A stretch of DNA of 64,000 nucleotides, taken from contig NZ_LR134173.1 of NCBI RefSeq assembly GCF_900635815.1, positions 1,830,001 to 1,894,000 of the forward strand, written 5' to 3'. This DNA is from Legionella cherrii (GTDB taxonomy: Bacteria; Pseudomonadota; Gammaproteobacteria; Legionellales; Legionellaceae). Position numbers and translations under genes: made by a program. The notes beneath the pieces were generated by a model, which was not told the origin of the DNA, did not search any database, and saw only the letters and a program-made list of their open reading frames with translations. The first letter of the stretch is position 1, and each line of letters opens with the position of its first letter. Positions 45,675 to 55,310 of this stretch are shown here, in pieces.

Positions 45675-46511
45675 TTATACATCGGTATTTAATGATTGGG
45701 TTATTTGTTCTATACGTTCTTCAGCGGCCGCAAAGATTTGCTTAAAGAGGTCAAAAAAATCAGTAAAAGATAGTTTTTCTAAAGAATGAGCCGTCACACC
45801 ATGAGGAGTAGTCACACCTGTGCGTAATTGAGCAAAAGAACGCCCAGATTTTTTGGCTAACTCAGCGGCACCTAATACGGATTCTAAGGCAATTTTTTCC
45901 GAAAGCTCCTCAGGAATCCCTCTACTTATTGCTGCCTCTTGTAATGCTTCGAGGAAAAGAAAAACATAGGCTGGTGCACAGCCAACGGGAGCTGTAAGGG
46001 AGTCGATCAGTGATTCTTGATTTACCCAAAATGTATATCCCACTTCATTAAAAATAGTTTCAACCAATTGCTGTTGCTCAGGAGTTACTGAAGGACATGC
46101 AAACAAGGCGGAGGTTCCTTTACAAAACTCGATTGGAGTATTGGTCATGACCCGAGTAATCGCCAGATCTTTGTTATTAAGCCATTTCTTCATACTGGCG
46201 ATGCTGATTACGCCGGCCAAAGAAATGATTATAGGTTGTGTATGTTGGATGCTGGGAGCAATTTCCCTACATACATCCTGCATATATTGAGGTTTTACAG
46301 CAAGAATAAGAATCTCTGCATTCATAATCGCCTGGGTATTGGTTTTTGCTGATAGAACACCTAATTCTTTAACCAATCGCTCGGTTTTACTGGGATCACG
46401 ATTACTGAATGTTATCGAGCGGGCTGGATGACCACTTTTAATGAGACCTCGTGCCAAAGCACTACCCAAATGACCTGCCCCAATGATAGTAATGGATTTA
46501 TTTTTAAACAT
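45675..46511 (-). CDS. proC: Pyrroline-5-carboxylate reductase ProC
   Basis: ProC makes proline from 1-pyrroline-5-carboxylate with NAD(P)H. The 278-residue protein begins KSITIIGAGHLGSALARGLI, the nucleotide loop. It has EILILAVKPQYM, then RVMTNTPIEFCKGTSALFA and the signature GSAPAYVF-like segment (VGCAPAYVFLFLEALQEAA). The C-terminal LRTGVTTPHGVTAHSLEKL is the expected LRxxVxSPGGTT block with slight variation. It is divergent from bcsG. Confidence 0.95.
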   Translation of the reverse strand: MFKNKSITIIGAGHLGSALARGLIKSGHPARSITFSNRDPSKTERLVKELGVLSAKTNTQAIMNAEILILAVKPQYMQDVCREIAPSIQHTQPIIISLAGVISIASMKKWLNNKDLAITRVMTNTPIEFCKGTSALFACPSVTPEQQQLVETIFNEVGYTFWVNQESLIDSLTAPVGCAPAYVFLFLEALQEAAISRGIPEELSEKIALESVLGAAELAKKSGRSFAQLRTGVTTPHGVTAHSLEKLSFTDFFDLFKQIFAAAEERIEQITQSLNTDV

Positions 46512-46731
46512 ATTGTCTTATAATTTGAATTTTCTACAAAATACCAAGATGCATAGGCTAATGTCAATAAACGAGAAGAAATCGGTTTTAAAAAATATAT
46601 ATAATACATTGAATATATTATGTATCCTGTTACACTGAAAATTAAAAAAATCAATTCTCCTTTCAGTATTGGCAGGGTATTGATGCTCAAGATTATGAAA
46701 CCATAGTGATCATTACGGACAAGAAATAATA

Positions 46732-48375
46732 ATGACGGACAGGGTACAAAAACAACAAAAAGCTTTTTTGATGTGGCGAGATATTGATGGCTGGAACTAT
46801 TATTTTTTGGTGAAATTCGCACTTTTGTGGGCTGGATATTTAAACTTTCATCCCTTTATTAATTTAGTTTTTTTAGCTTTTTTACTTTTTCCTTTGTCCT
46901 CAAATTTTCTTCATCGCTGTCGTAACTGGATCGCCATTCCACTAGGTTTTGTGGTGTTTTATCATGATACCTGGCTGCCTGGAATAAGTACCATTACTAG
47001 CCAAGGCACTAATCTTTTTGCATTTAGCTCTGGCTATCTTCTTGAGTTAGTCAATCGATTTCTTAATTGGGAACTCATAGGTATGGCTTTTGTAATATTA
47101 GTGGCATATCTGTTTCTTTCGCAATGGATTCGAATAACCACCTTTACAGTGATTGCACTCACTTGGTTAAACATCATCACACTAATGGGGCCGTCTATTA
47201 ATCTTCTACCCGTACAAAATAAAATGGTTGCAAATAATCAACAAACTAAGGTGGAGACTAATTCAAGTGCAATCGAGCCGAACAGTAATTTGCCGCCAAC
47301 TAATGAGAATCTTAATGCTTATCTGAATCAGTTTTATGAACAGCAAAAAGGTTTGCGAACTATTTTTCCCAGCGCTCTTTCGGCTGATGCACAGCCTTTT
47401 GATATCCTATTTATTCAAATTTGTTCGCTTGCCTGGGCAGATATCGATGCGTCACATTTAAGAAATCATCCCATATGGAGCAAATTTGATATTTTGTTTA
47501 ATGATTTCAATTCAGCCGCATCATACAGTGGTCCTGCAGCGATTCGTTTATTACGAGCCAGCTGCGGCCAAACACCCCATACTGATCTTTATAAGCCCGT
47601 ACCTCCTTATTGTTATATTTTGGATAACCTGGCTAAACTTGGATTTTCTCCGGAGTTTATGCTTGACCACGAGGGATTATTTGGCGATTTTATCGGCGAG
47701 ATTAAAAAATATGGTGGCTTAGATGATGTATCGATGCTACCGAGATCAGGTATTTCTCCTGATCTCGTTTCATTTGATGGAAAATTGCTTTCAGATGATG
47801 GGCAGTTACTCGAACGCTGGCTTAAACAAAGAGATACGTCAGAACAAAAACGCAGTGTTACTTATTACAATGAAATTTCGCTCCATGATGGCAATACTTA
47901 TATTGGCAATAATACACCTGCACCTTATGCACCGCGTGCACAAAAACTTTTAGATCAAACAATGAACTTCTTCACTGCATTAGAGAAAGCTGGACGTAAA
48001 GCCGTTGTTGTTTTTATTCCTGAACATGGAGCTAATCTTGTTGGTGATAAATTGCAAATGCCAGGCTTACGTGATATCCCCAGCCCGAGTATTACCCACA
48101 TTCCTGTTGGAATTAAATTTATTGGTTTGAAAGCAAAGCCTGCCCCAATACAAATAAATGAACCCAGTAGCTATTTAGCTGTTTCAGAGTTAATGGCTCG
48201 CTTGGTTGATGGAAAGTTATTTAATCAGGATCATGTTAATTTAGAAACAATAACTAAAAATTTACCCCAAACAGCCTTTGTTTCATCGAATGATGGGGTT
48301 ACGGTAATGAAATATCAAGGTAAATTTTATATTTTATTAAAAGGTGACAGCAATTGGGTGCCTTATCCTGAGTGA
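46732..48375 (+). CDS. bcsG: Cellulose phosphoethanolamine transferase BcsG
   Basis: BcsG is an inner-membrane enzyme that moves phosphoethanolamine from phosphatidylethanolamine onto cellulose. The 547-residue protein has about four or five N-terminal membrane helices (to about 155). A periplasmic alkaline-phosphatase-like domain follows. Residues match those known in E. coli BcsG at a constant offset of 11-12: Cys231 (QICSLAW), Tyr265 and Ser266 in SYSGPAAIRLLRASCGQ, and Glu431-His432 in IPEHGANLVGD. It therefore looks catalytically complete. It lies away from bcsAB, next to bcsC in convergent orientation. No bcsE or bcsF is visible beside it. Confidence 0.92.
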   Translation: MTDRVQKQQKAFLMWRDIDGWNYYFLVKFALLWAGYLNFHPFINLVFLAFLLFPLSSNFLHRCRNWIAIPLGFVVFYHDTWLPGISTITSQGTNLFAFSSGYLLELVNRFLNWELIGMAFVILVAYLFLSQWIRITTFTVIALTWLNIITLMGPSINLLPVQNKMVANNQQTKVETNSSAIEPNSNLPPTNENLNAYLNQFYEQQKGLRTIFPSALSADAQPFDILFIQICSLAWADIDASHLRNHPIWSKFDILFNDFNSAASYSGPAAIRLLRASCGQTPHTDLYKPVPPYCYILDNLAKLGFSPEFMLDHEGLFGDFIGEIKKYGGLDDVSMLPRSGISPDLVSFDGKLLSDDGQLLERWLKQRDTSEQKRSVTYYNEISLHDGNTYIGNNTPAPYAPRAQKLLDQTMNFFTALEKAGRKAVVVFIPEHGANLVGDKLQMPGLRDIPSPSITHIPVGIKFIGLKAKPAPIQINEPSSYLAVSELMARLVDGKLFNQDHVNLETITKNLPQTAFVSSNDGVTVMKYQGKFYILLKGDSNWVPYPE

Positions 48376-48477
48376 TTTTCTAATATCAATGTGTTTCTTT
48401 GACGTGAACGTAGGTGCTGATTATTTTGCATGGCAGCAATTTAGCGATCTCGTAAAATGACCTCAGATGTACTTAAT

Positions 48478-51400
48478 TTATCTGAAATTAGAATAGGGTA
48501 CTAAGGGGATGATAGGCATGTCCATATCCCCCATCCATCCTTCAAATGAGTAACGAAGGAACAGAGAGAGATGGCTCGGAGTATAGTCTGTTGAGCGTTG
48601 AATATCTACCATTCCTCCGACTATAAAATGTGAACCAAGTCGACGTTCTATCAATGCAAGAAAAGAATAACCATAGCCCGTACCATTACCACCTGTTTGG
48701 ATGGAGTTTTGTGAACTGTTAAAATTTGGAATAAGGTTTGGTAATGGGTATGCCAATAGATTTTTAGTAGTATCATACGACCATGTTACAGTGCCACCCA
48801 ATTCATAAGACCAGTTTGCTGTTCGTTTGCGGTAATCAATTGGAATGGTGAACGACAGGTAGAAATCTGGGCTAAAATATCCTGCTTGCCCAAGATTAAA
48901 ACCGTATAGGTTTTTATCATAGTGCCAAACCATATTATTGAGTCCAATGATAAAACGGCGATTGTCTTCATTGATGAGTTTGTAATAATAACCGTCGATA
49001 AGCAGAATGCGCTGATTCGACGGTACATTTTTCCCAGTTAATTCACTGCCAATGATATTAGCCCACAAACCGTTTGCTTCACCCCGATCATAACTTAGTG
49101 ATAAGGTAAGTCCTGTTGCTACAACTCCTCCCCATACGACTCCTGTATTTGGATCTTTTGCACCTGCAAAAGAGAGTAACGAGTTAGTCATGGGGCGTTG
49201 TGACGCTGTGATTGTCCAGCCAATATGATTTATTTCACCGCTGTAATTGATACCACCAATGAAATTATTCACAGGGAATCCTATGGGGGTGGCGCCCACA
49301 TCAAATCCCCAAAGCCGATTTTGCCATCCTCCATCAAAGCTGACTCCGTTTGTTTTTTGCGCTATGCCGGTTGAGCAGCCGTTAATGTTACACGTTCCAA
49401 AGTCGTCAAAATACAAGCCATTAACTGTAGTAAAACTTCCTGCACCCAAACTAACCGTATCCGTTCTAAAAAATGCGCGTCCGTTTGCGTACCCCCAATC
49501 TGCTTGTGCTATAGTATCTTCTGCGCGTAAATCAGAGGTTCCAGCGTTACCTGTTAGCCGCCAGTAATCTTGATCGATTGTAATGCGTGTTTCTTGTTGT
49601 TGATAAAGAAGGCCTGCATCAGACCTAATGCTGCGTTTAAGCCAATCGTCTCCTGCTTGATTGCGGGTCAATAAAGTATAATAATCATTGCTGGCAGGCC
49701 AAACCGATGTAATATCACTTTCAACCATCGCTTTTTTGTAATCTTCTTGCGCCAGTTTAGGCATACGAAGTTCGGTTTCTAAACGTGCCGCATCACGAAA
49801 TATAAGGGCGCTATCTTGACTGGGAGCCGCATTGACATTTTCTTGTTTCAGCCGATTAAAAATGGGTAATGCTTTTTGTGGATAGCCTACAGCATTCCAT
49901 GCATTTGCTAATCTTCTTTGCATATTATAATTGTACGTTAATTTTATTTTTTGCTGTTCTTCCAGCAATTGATGCGCTTTTTTCTTGTTTCCCATAGCAA
50001 TAAGCGATTCAATAACCCCCAAGTTGGCATCAGTATTAAGTGGTTCATGGGTTTTGACGTCTTGATAATAATTCAGGGCTGCTGCAAATACCCCGTCATT
50101 AAAAGCCCAATCAGCTAAGGTGAGTTTGATGGGTGTAGTTTGGGTTTGATGCATTAAATAGGCGATTGCAGCTTGTTTATCTCCAGCATCTCGCAATTTT
50201 TGTGCATGTTTTAAAATCAATTCGGTAGTCAGACGTTGTGCCATTTGACGCATGCCTTCATTCCATTGTTTTTGCGGAATGGTATGAAGTTGGTCCAGTG
50301 CTTGTTGTAGCTTGTCTATACTTGATAAGTAAAGCGCATAAGCGTATGCTCCAGTTGGGTCTTTTTTTTGTTTCGAGAGCAACTTCTGAAAGAGCTCATT
50401 TGCTTTTTTAAATTTACCTACATGATTCAATGCTAATGCGAAGTGATAAGTTAACCATACATCGTTGGGATCCAGGTTTTCTGCCTGGCTGTATTTTTCG
50501 ATTGCTCTTTCCCATTGGTTTTTTCTGACAAATTGGTCGGCTTGCTCTTGTAGCATGGAACTTTCTAAACTGCGTCGCGCATCATTAAATTTAATTTTCA
50601 AATCCTCAGGTAAACTATTGAGGTAATCCAGTGCTTTCTTCAAGGATTGAAGTTTATAGATTCCTATAAGTCCATAAACGGCGCTACTTTTACCAGGACT
50701 AACGAGCAAAGCTTGTTTGTATGCTTTTTCAGCATCAACAAAGTTTTTGCGCGCAAATGCTACTTCACCTATTCCAACCCAGGCATAATAATTTGTGTGA
50801 TCCAGGAGGATGGCCTGCTGATATTTTTTTTGCGCCAAATCCATATTACCCGTTCGAAATGCAGCATCTCCACTGGCCACCCATAATCCTGAAAGCCTTT
50901 CTTTGAGTCCATAAGTCCAATTATCTTGATTGTTATTGTTAGAATAAATTTTATGAAGATTTAAAAAATTATAGAGCGTTTGCAAATGGTTGAATGCATT
51001 TTGACGCTCTGTAGGAATGTAGGAAACGAGGCGCCAATATTCAGAACTTAATTCCAGGGTGGGGAAATCACCATGGAAAAGCGCATCATATTGAGCTTTT
51101 GCTGAATCCAGATGTCCAGACAGCGCCATTATTCTTGCTTGCTGGAGTTTTTGTTTGGCTAAAGGCTGAGTGAGAAATAAACTCATAATAGCCTGTTTGT
51201 AAGCTTCTGAATTAGGTGCTTTTTGTTTTAATTCATCAAGCAATTCTTTCGCTAAAACCAAATTTTTTTGTCTTATTGCAAGCCTAATTCGTGCAGCAAG
51301 AACATCGGGATCATCAGGAGCGATTAATTGTAATCGCTCGAGTGAATTCTTAACAAAATCATCGCGGTAATAGGTTTCGCCCCAAATGACCTGATCTAAT

Positions 51401-51486
51401 AACATTTGTTTCGGGTTAAAATCGTCAGCAACAGCTTTAAAAGCTATCAAGCTAAACAATAATAAACCGAATCTGCCTCTAGACAT
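48478..51486 (-). CDS. bcsC: Cellulose synthase export subunit BcsC (TPR and outer-membrane barrel)
   Basis: BcsC carries the polymer through the periplasm and outer membrane. I set the start at ATG 51484-51486, which overlaps the pgi stop as TAATG. The 1002-residue protein then opens with a signal peptide (SRGRFGLLLFSLIAFKAVADD). Many TPR units follow from about 30 to 620, for example AWVGIGEVAFARKNFVDAEKAYKQAL. A C-terminal beta-barrel of about 340 residues ends DMPIIPLVPYSNFR. It is somewhat shorter than E. coli BcsC, with fewer TPRs. Gene order bcsC after pgi suggests joint expression. Confidence 0.92.
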   Translation of the reverse strand: MSRGRFGLLLFSLIAFKAVADDFNPKQMLLDQVIWGETYYRDDFVKNSLERLQLIAPDDPDVLAARIRLAIRQKNLVLAKELLDELKQKAPNSEAYKQAIMSLFLTQPLAKQKLQQARIMALSGHLDSAKAQYDALFHGDFPTLELSSEYWRLVSYIPTERQNAFNHLQTLYNFLNLHKIYSNNNNQDNWTYGLKERLSGLWVASGDAAFRTGNMDLAQKKYQQAILLDHTNYYAWVGIGEVAFARKNFVDAEKAYKQALLVSPGKSSAVYGLIGIYKLQSLKKALDYLNSLPEDLKIKFNDARRSLESSMLQEQADQFVRKNQWERAIEKYSQAENLDPNDVWLTYHFALALNHVGKFKKANELFQKLLSKQKKDPTGAYAYALYLSSIDKLQQALDQLHTIPQKQWNEGMRQMAQRLTTELILKHAQKLRDAGDKQAAIAYLMHQTQTTPIKLTLADWAFNDGVFAAALNYYQDVKTHEPLNTDANLGVIESLIAMGNKKKAHQLLEEQQKIKLTYNYNMQRRLANAWNAVGYPQKALPIFNRLKQENVNAAPSQDSALIFRDAARLETELRMPKLAQEDYKKAMVESDITSVWPASNDYYTLLTRNQAGDDWLKRSIRSDAGLLYQQQETRITIDQDYWRLTGNAGTSDLRAEDTIAQADWGYANGRAFFRTDTVSLGAGSFTTVNGLYFDDFGTCNINGCSTGIAQKTNGVSFDGGWQNRLWGFDVGATPIGFPVNNFIGGINYSGEINHIGWTITASQRPMTNSLLSFAGAKDPNTGVVWGGVVATGLTLSLSYDRGEANGLWANIIGSELTGKNVPSNQRILLIDGYYYKLINEDNRRFIIGLNNMVWHYDKNLYGFNLGQAGYFSPDFYLSFTIPIDYRKRTANWSYELGGTVTWSYDTTKNLLAYPLPNLIPNFNSSQNSIQTGGNGTGYGYSFLALIERRLGSHFIVGGMVDIQRSTDYTPSHLSLFLRYSFEGWMGDMDMPIIPLVPYSNFR

Positions 51487-52937
51487 TAGGTAATCCAATT
51501 ATTTTGTCGAATTATTTCTTTAGAACTCTCAACCCCAGGCTGATCAAATGAGTTAATATTCCAAATCACACCTTGGACAAAAATTTTATGCTCGTATAAA
51601 GCAATCAATGAGCCAAGAGTTCTTGGCGAGCAATCGTTCAAGCAGAGAAGATTTACGGGTATTTCCCCAGCAATATAACTGTGAGGATTCTCGCTATGAT
51701 TTCCACCTTTTGTTAAAACTTCCTTGTGGGCACGACATATTTTATTGATTACATCGTCATCAAAACTACGAAGACAAATTAAATCAGCTGCAATTTTATG
51801 AGTTCCTTGGCATAACAGCTGATAGTAACTGTGTTGCGCGTGATTACCTAGTCCCCCCCAGATAATGGGGCCTGTTGCATAATCTACTCTTCGGCCTTGT
51901 TTGTTTATGGACTTTCCATTACTTTCCATGTCCAGTTGCTGAAGATAAGGAACAAAGTGTTGTAAATCCTGGGAATAAGTCATAACCAGCAAATTATTAA
52001 TGTTTAAAAAATTAATATTCCATATACCTAATAGTGCCATGAGAACCGGTAGGTTTTTTTCAAAATGTTCCGTGCAAAAATGCACATCCATGTTGTATGC
52101 CCCGTTAAGGATTTCTGAAAAATTATCAAAACCAACGGCAATGCAGGAAATTAAATTAATCGCTGAGCAGAAAGAGTAACGCCCTCCAACCCAATCCCAG
52201 ATGGGGAGAATCGTTTCAAAACCCATTTCTTGCGCTTTTTTAACCTGTGACGTGATTGCAATAAAATGCTGATTAAAATATTGATCCTGGTTAATCCACG
52301 ACAAAGCCTTTTGGAAATGAGATAAGGTTTCTGGAGTGGTAAACGATTTCGAGGAAATAATAAATAAAGTAGTCTCAGGATTGAGTTTCGCCGTAGCGCG
52401 TGAAAATGCATTCGGGTCAATATCGGAGATAAAATGAAAGCCTAATGTGTCAGTGACGTAATCGCTTAATGCATTAATACAAAAGAAAGGGCCAAGCATA
52501 GAACCACCAATCCCTATATTAACGATATCAGTAATAGGCTTTCCAGAATAACCCAGCCATTCTCCGTTTCTAATTTTTTCGGAGATATCCTTCATTGTAT
52601 TACGAACCTTCACTACATCAGGAATAACGTTATGTTCATTAACCCATATGGCTTTATTTTCTGGGGCACGAAGAGCTGTATGTAAGACTGGCCTATTTTC
52701 TGTGTTGTTAATCGATTTTCCACTCATCATGGCATTAATATGTTCATGCAGATTACATTCATTGGCAAGCTCAAGAAGTGAATCCATAATCTGGGAATTA
52801 ACATGTTGCCCGCCGTAATCCAGGGTAATATTGTCATTTGATATAGAATAATTTTTTATTTCTGGAGTATGACGAACGAATGTTTTGGCAAATTTTTCGA
52901 GTTTTTTCCAGGTATTCATTTTTGTAAGGTGTTCCAT
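51486..52937 (-). CDS. pgi: Glucose-6-phosphate isomerase Pgi
   Basis: Pgi interconverts fructose-6-phosphate and glucose-6-phosphate. The 483-residue version from ATG 52935-52937 has GAGAA nine bases upstream; a TTG start 15 bases earlier is in frame but less likely. Landmarks are IGIGGSMLGPFF, the ISSKSFTTPET phosphate loop, GGRYSFCSAI and the catalytic His in NPHSYIAGE or GLGNHAQHSYYQLL. The length is shorter than E. coli Pgi. It overlaps bcsC by one base, which implies that its product feeds sugar to the cellulose pathway. Some deviations at the C-terminus (VESSKEI) are within family range. Confidence 0.93.
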   Translation of the reverse strand: MEHLTKMNTWKKLEKFAKTFVRHTPEIKNYSISNDNITLDYGGQHVNSQIMDSLLELANECNLHEHINAMMSGKSINNTENRPVLHTALRAPENKAIWVNEHNVIPDVVKVRNTMKDISEKIRNGEWLGYSGKPITDIVNIGIGGSMLGPFFCINALSDYVTDTLGFHFISDIDPNAFSRATAKLNPETTLFIISSKSFTTPETLSHFQKALSWINQDQYFNQHFIAITSQVKKAQEMGFETILPIWDWVGGRYSFCSAINLISCIAVGFDNFSEILNGAYNMDVHFCTEHFEKNLPVLMALLGIWNINFLNINNLLVMTYSQDLQHFVPYLQQLDMESNGKSINKQGRRVDYATGPIIWGGLGNHAQHSYYQLLCQGTHKIAADLICLRSFDDDVINKICRAHKEVLTKGGNHSENPHSYIAGEIPVNLLCLNDCSPRTLGSLIALYEHKIFVQGVIWNINSFDQPGVESSKEIIRQNNWIT

Positions 52938-52952
52938 ATATATAGTTCTCAA

Positions 52953-53104
52953 TCAAAAAATTAGGGTACGGTTTCCCTTTCTAATACCTTGGCCAAACGG
53001 TCCTGATTATTTTCCGATGCTCACTACTGGGGTGTTTGCTGCGCTTCGGTATTCGAAAATCAATCCATTTGGGTTCAAGCTAACGAAAAGTAAACAAGCC
53101 CTGT
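52953..53104. repeat. Intergenic repeat-like tract between galU and pgi
   Basis: This 150 bp gap separates galU and pgi on the minus strand. It is less A+T-rich than the rest and has a stretch TGCGCTTCGGTATTCGAAAA plus a Cys/Gly-poor open frame that I reject as coding. Its look suggests a dispersed intergenic element rather than a gene. No terminator with a T-run is seen, so galU, pgi and bcsC may share a transcript. Confidence 0.3.
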
Positions 53105-53992
53105 CTAGGCTAAAAGCCATTTGGAAAATTTTTCTCCCTCAGTTGGATGCTCTTTTCCTAAAGCTACATTAGCTTTTAGAAAACCGAGAACGCTCCCGCA
53201 GTCGTAGCGTTTTCCATCATAGGGTAGAGCCAATACGGTTTCTTTTTTTAGCAAACCATTAATTGCATCAGTCAATTGAATTTCTTTATGCTCCACATGA
53301 GGTAATTTTCTGATTTGTTCAAAAATACCTGGGGTAAGAACATAACGACCTACAATGGCAATATTTGATGCAGCAAGATGCGGTTTAGGTTTTTCTTCTA
53401 AATGATGAATACTTAAAAGGTTCTTATCCCACTCTGCACCTTGAATAATACCATAACATTCTGTTAATTCCTGAGGGATACTTTCTACCGCAACAATACT
53501 ATGACCATATTGCTCATACATGTTCGTTAATTGTTGAATCACTGGCGTAGTGCTCGACATTAAATCATCGGCAAGAATGACAGCAAATGCTTCATTGCAA
53601 ACGATTTTTTCAACACATAAAACCGCATGTCCTAATCCAAGAGGTTTTGCCTGGCGTACATAAAAACATTCCATGTCAGGAGGTGTAACTGATTGTACAA
53701 TGGATAATAATTCATTTTTATCATGGAGGCGCAGTTCATTCTCCAATTGATAAGCTAAATCAAAATGATCTTCAATAGCACGTTTGTTATGGCAGGTTAC
53801 GAAAATCATTTGTCGAATGCCTGCTGCATAAGCCTCTTCAACCGCATATTGAATCAATGGTTTATTAACTACAGTGAGCATTTCTTTGGGGGCTGTTTTT
53901 GTAGCCGGTAAAAATCGAGTGCCTAAACCGGCAACGGGAAATACTGCTTTACGTATTGGTGGAAAGGTTGCATTCATTGTTAATCTATCCAT
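53105..53992 (-). CDS. galU: UTP-glucose-1-phosphate uridylyltransferase GalU
   Basis: GalU makes UDP-glucose, the direct substrate of cellulose synthase. The 295-residue protein has the nucleotidyltransferase opening KAVFPVAGLGTRFLPATKTAPKEML. VILADDLM, FVRQAKPLGLGHAV-type sequence and EKPKPHLAASNIAIVGRYVLTP follow, and YDCGSVLGFLKANVAL comes near the end. A start at the second Met (53977) is possible. It lies upstream of pgi and bcsC on the same strand. It is transcribed away from truD. Confidence 0.96.
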   Translation of the reverse strand: MDRLTMNATFPPIRKAVFPVAGLGTRFLPATKTAPKEMLTVVNKPLIQYAVEEAYAAGIRQMIFVTCHNKRAIEDHFDLAYQLENELRLHDKNELLSIVQSVTPPDMECFYVRQAKPLGLGHAVLCVEKIVCNEAFAVILADDLMSSTTPVIQQLTNMYEQYGHSIVAVESIPQELTECYGIIQGAEWDKNLLSIHHLEEKPKPHLAASNIAIVGRYVLTPGIFEQIRKLPHVEHKEIQLTDAINGLLKKETVLALPYDGKRYDCGSVLGFLKANVALGKEHPTEGEKFSKWLLA

Positions 53993-54115
53993 TTAGTAAC
54001 AATTAATATAGATTCTACAAATTAATTTTAAGTATGCACTTAAATTTATTTGAATTATATAGTTTTTTATCAATTTTTTGATAAAAGTATTTATGGATTT
54101 AGAAAAGGTTGATGT

Positions 54116-55138
54116 ATGTATTCTCTCGATTGGTTATATGCTTATGGATTACCAAAATCTACGGCTTATTTTAAATTTACTCCTGAAGATTTCCAGGTCA
54201 ATGAATTTTTTGATAGCCCATTCTCTGGGACAGGGGAACATATTCTTCTTAAAATTGAGAAAAAAGGGGTAACAACCCTAGAAGTAGTTAAATCAGTAGC
54301 AAGACTATTGAAAAAGCCAATCAAGTCAATTGGCTATGCGGGATTAAAAGACAGACAAGCATTAACAACTCAATGGTTGAGTATCCATGCTCCTGGTGAA
54401 GAAATTCCAGGAGTTGCGCAACTTGCAGGGCCTGGTTGGTGTGTTTTAGAGTGCATTCGTCATCATAAAAAATTAAGGCCAGGCTTTCTTACGGGGAATC
54501 ATTTTCTTGTACGTTTGCGCGAAATTTCCCACAAAGAAGACTTGTTAGAACGTATTGAACGCATCAAAGAGAATGGGGTTCCTAATTATTTTGGCGAGCA
54601 ACGATTTGGTCGAGATGCAGGTAATTTGATAAAAGCAGAAGAAATGCTTGTTCATGGCTATAAAGTTAAGGATCGATTTCTACGAGGGATGTATTGTTCT
54701 GCTGCACGTTCATGGATTTATAACTTAATTTTATCTCGTCGTATTATGGAGCAATGTTGGGATATACCCTTGCCTGGTGATGTGATGCAGCTCCAAGGAT
54801 CCAACAGTATTTTTTTTATTGATAATGTAGACAATGAACTATTACAAAGGATTAAAAATAAAGATATTTCACCCGCAAGTCCTTTACCTGGGAAAAGCAA
54901 ACATAAAGTAAAAGATGAGGCCTTGCATTTAATTAATAAAATTTATCATGAGTGGCAGCCATGGATAACAGGGTTAGCACAGTATGGTTTGGAGGAAGAT
55001 TGGCGCGCCAATATCTTGCATCTAGAACAGTTTACTTGCCTCATTAAGGAAAATACCGCTGAACTGTCTTTTAGTTTGCCCGCAGGCTCTTATGCTACTG
55101 CTGTTTTACGTGAGCTAATTCGCTATCAAAACGGATAA
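54116..55138 (+). CDS. truD: tRNA pseudouridine synthase TruD
   Basis: TruD makes pseudouridine 13 in tRNA-Glu. The 340-residue protein shows the catalytic motif [13 protein letters not shown] with Asp79. It also has the N-terminal [13 protein letters not shown], then [18 protein letters not shown] and the late [13 protein letters not shown]. All three conserved TruD boxes are present. It is followed by a strong terminator. It has no evident link to the cellulose genes around it. Confidence 0.96.
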   Translation: MYSLDWLYAYGLPKSTAYFKFTPEDFQVNEFFDSPFSGTGEHILLKIEKKGVTTLEVVKSVARLLKKPIKSIGYAGLKDRQALTTQWLSIHAPGEEIPGVAQLAGPGWCVLECIRHHKKLRPGFLTGNHFLVRLREISHKEDLLERIERIKENGVPNYFGEQRFGRDAGNLIKAEEMLVHGYKVKDRFLRGMYCSAARSWIYNLILSRRIMEQCWDIPLPGDVMQLQGSNSIFFIDNVDNELLQRIKNKDISPASPLPGKSKHKVKDEALHLINKIYHEWQPWITGLAQYGLEEDWRANILHLEQFTCLIKENTAELSFSLPAGSYATAVLRELIRYQNG

Positions 55139-55174
55139 TTTAGGGTTGCGATTTAAGAAAAATCCATAAAATAT

Positions 55175-55213
55175 CGTCTTTACTTCATTTCATTTGTAAA
55201 GACGTTTTTTTTT
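55175..55213 (+). terminator. Rho-independent terminator of truD
   Basis: CGTCTTTAC (55175-55183) pairs perfectly with GTAAAGACG (55196-55204) around a 12-base loop and is followed by nine T residues. It lies 37 bp after the truD stop codon. Confidence 0.93.
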
Positions 55214-55310
55214 CATCATGTAACAAAAAGTCTGTAGTCCAATAAGTACGAATTTTATGTAGGTTCTTTCGATACCAACTATACTTTTCTTTATAGAAAG
55301 ATAGATTCGG

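Noticed and set aside
46412..46822. 136-codon minus-strand frame between proC and bcsG
   Set aside because: It overlaps the starts of both genes, which have clear motifs. The translation is hydrophobic noise from A+T-rich DNA.
52885..53172. 95-codon plus-strand frame across the pgi-galU gap
   Set aside because: It overlaps both real minus-strand genes at its ends and has no ribosome site. The middle looks like an intergenic repeat.
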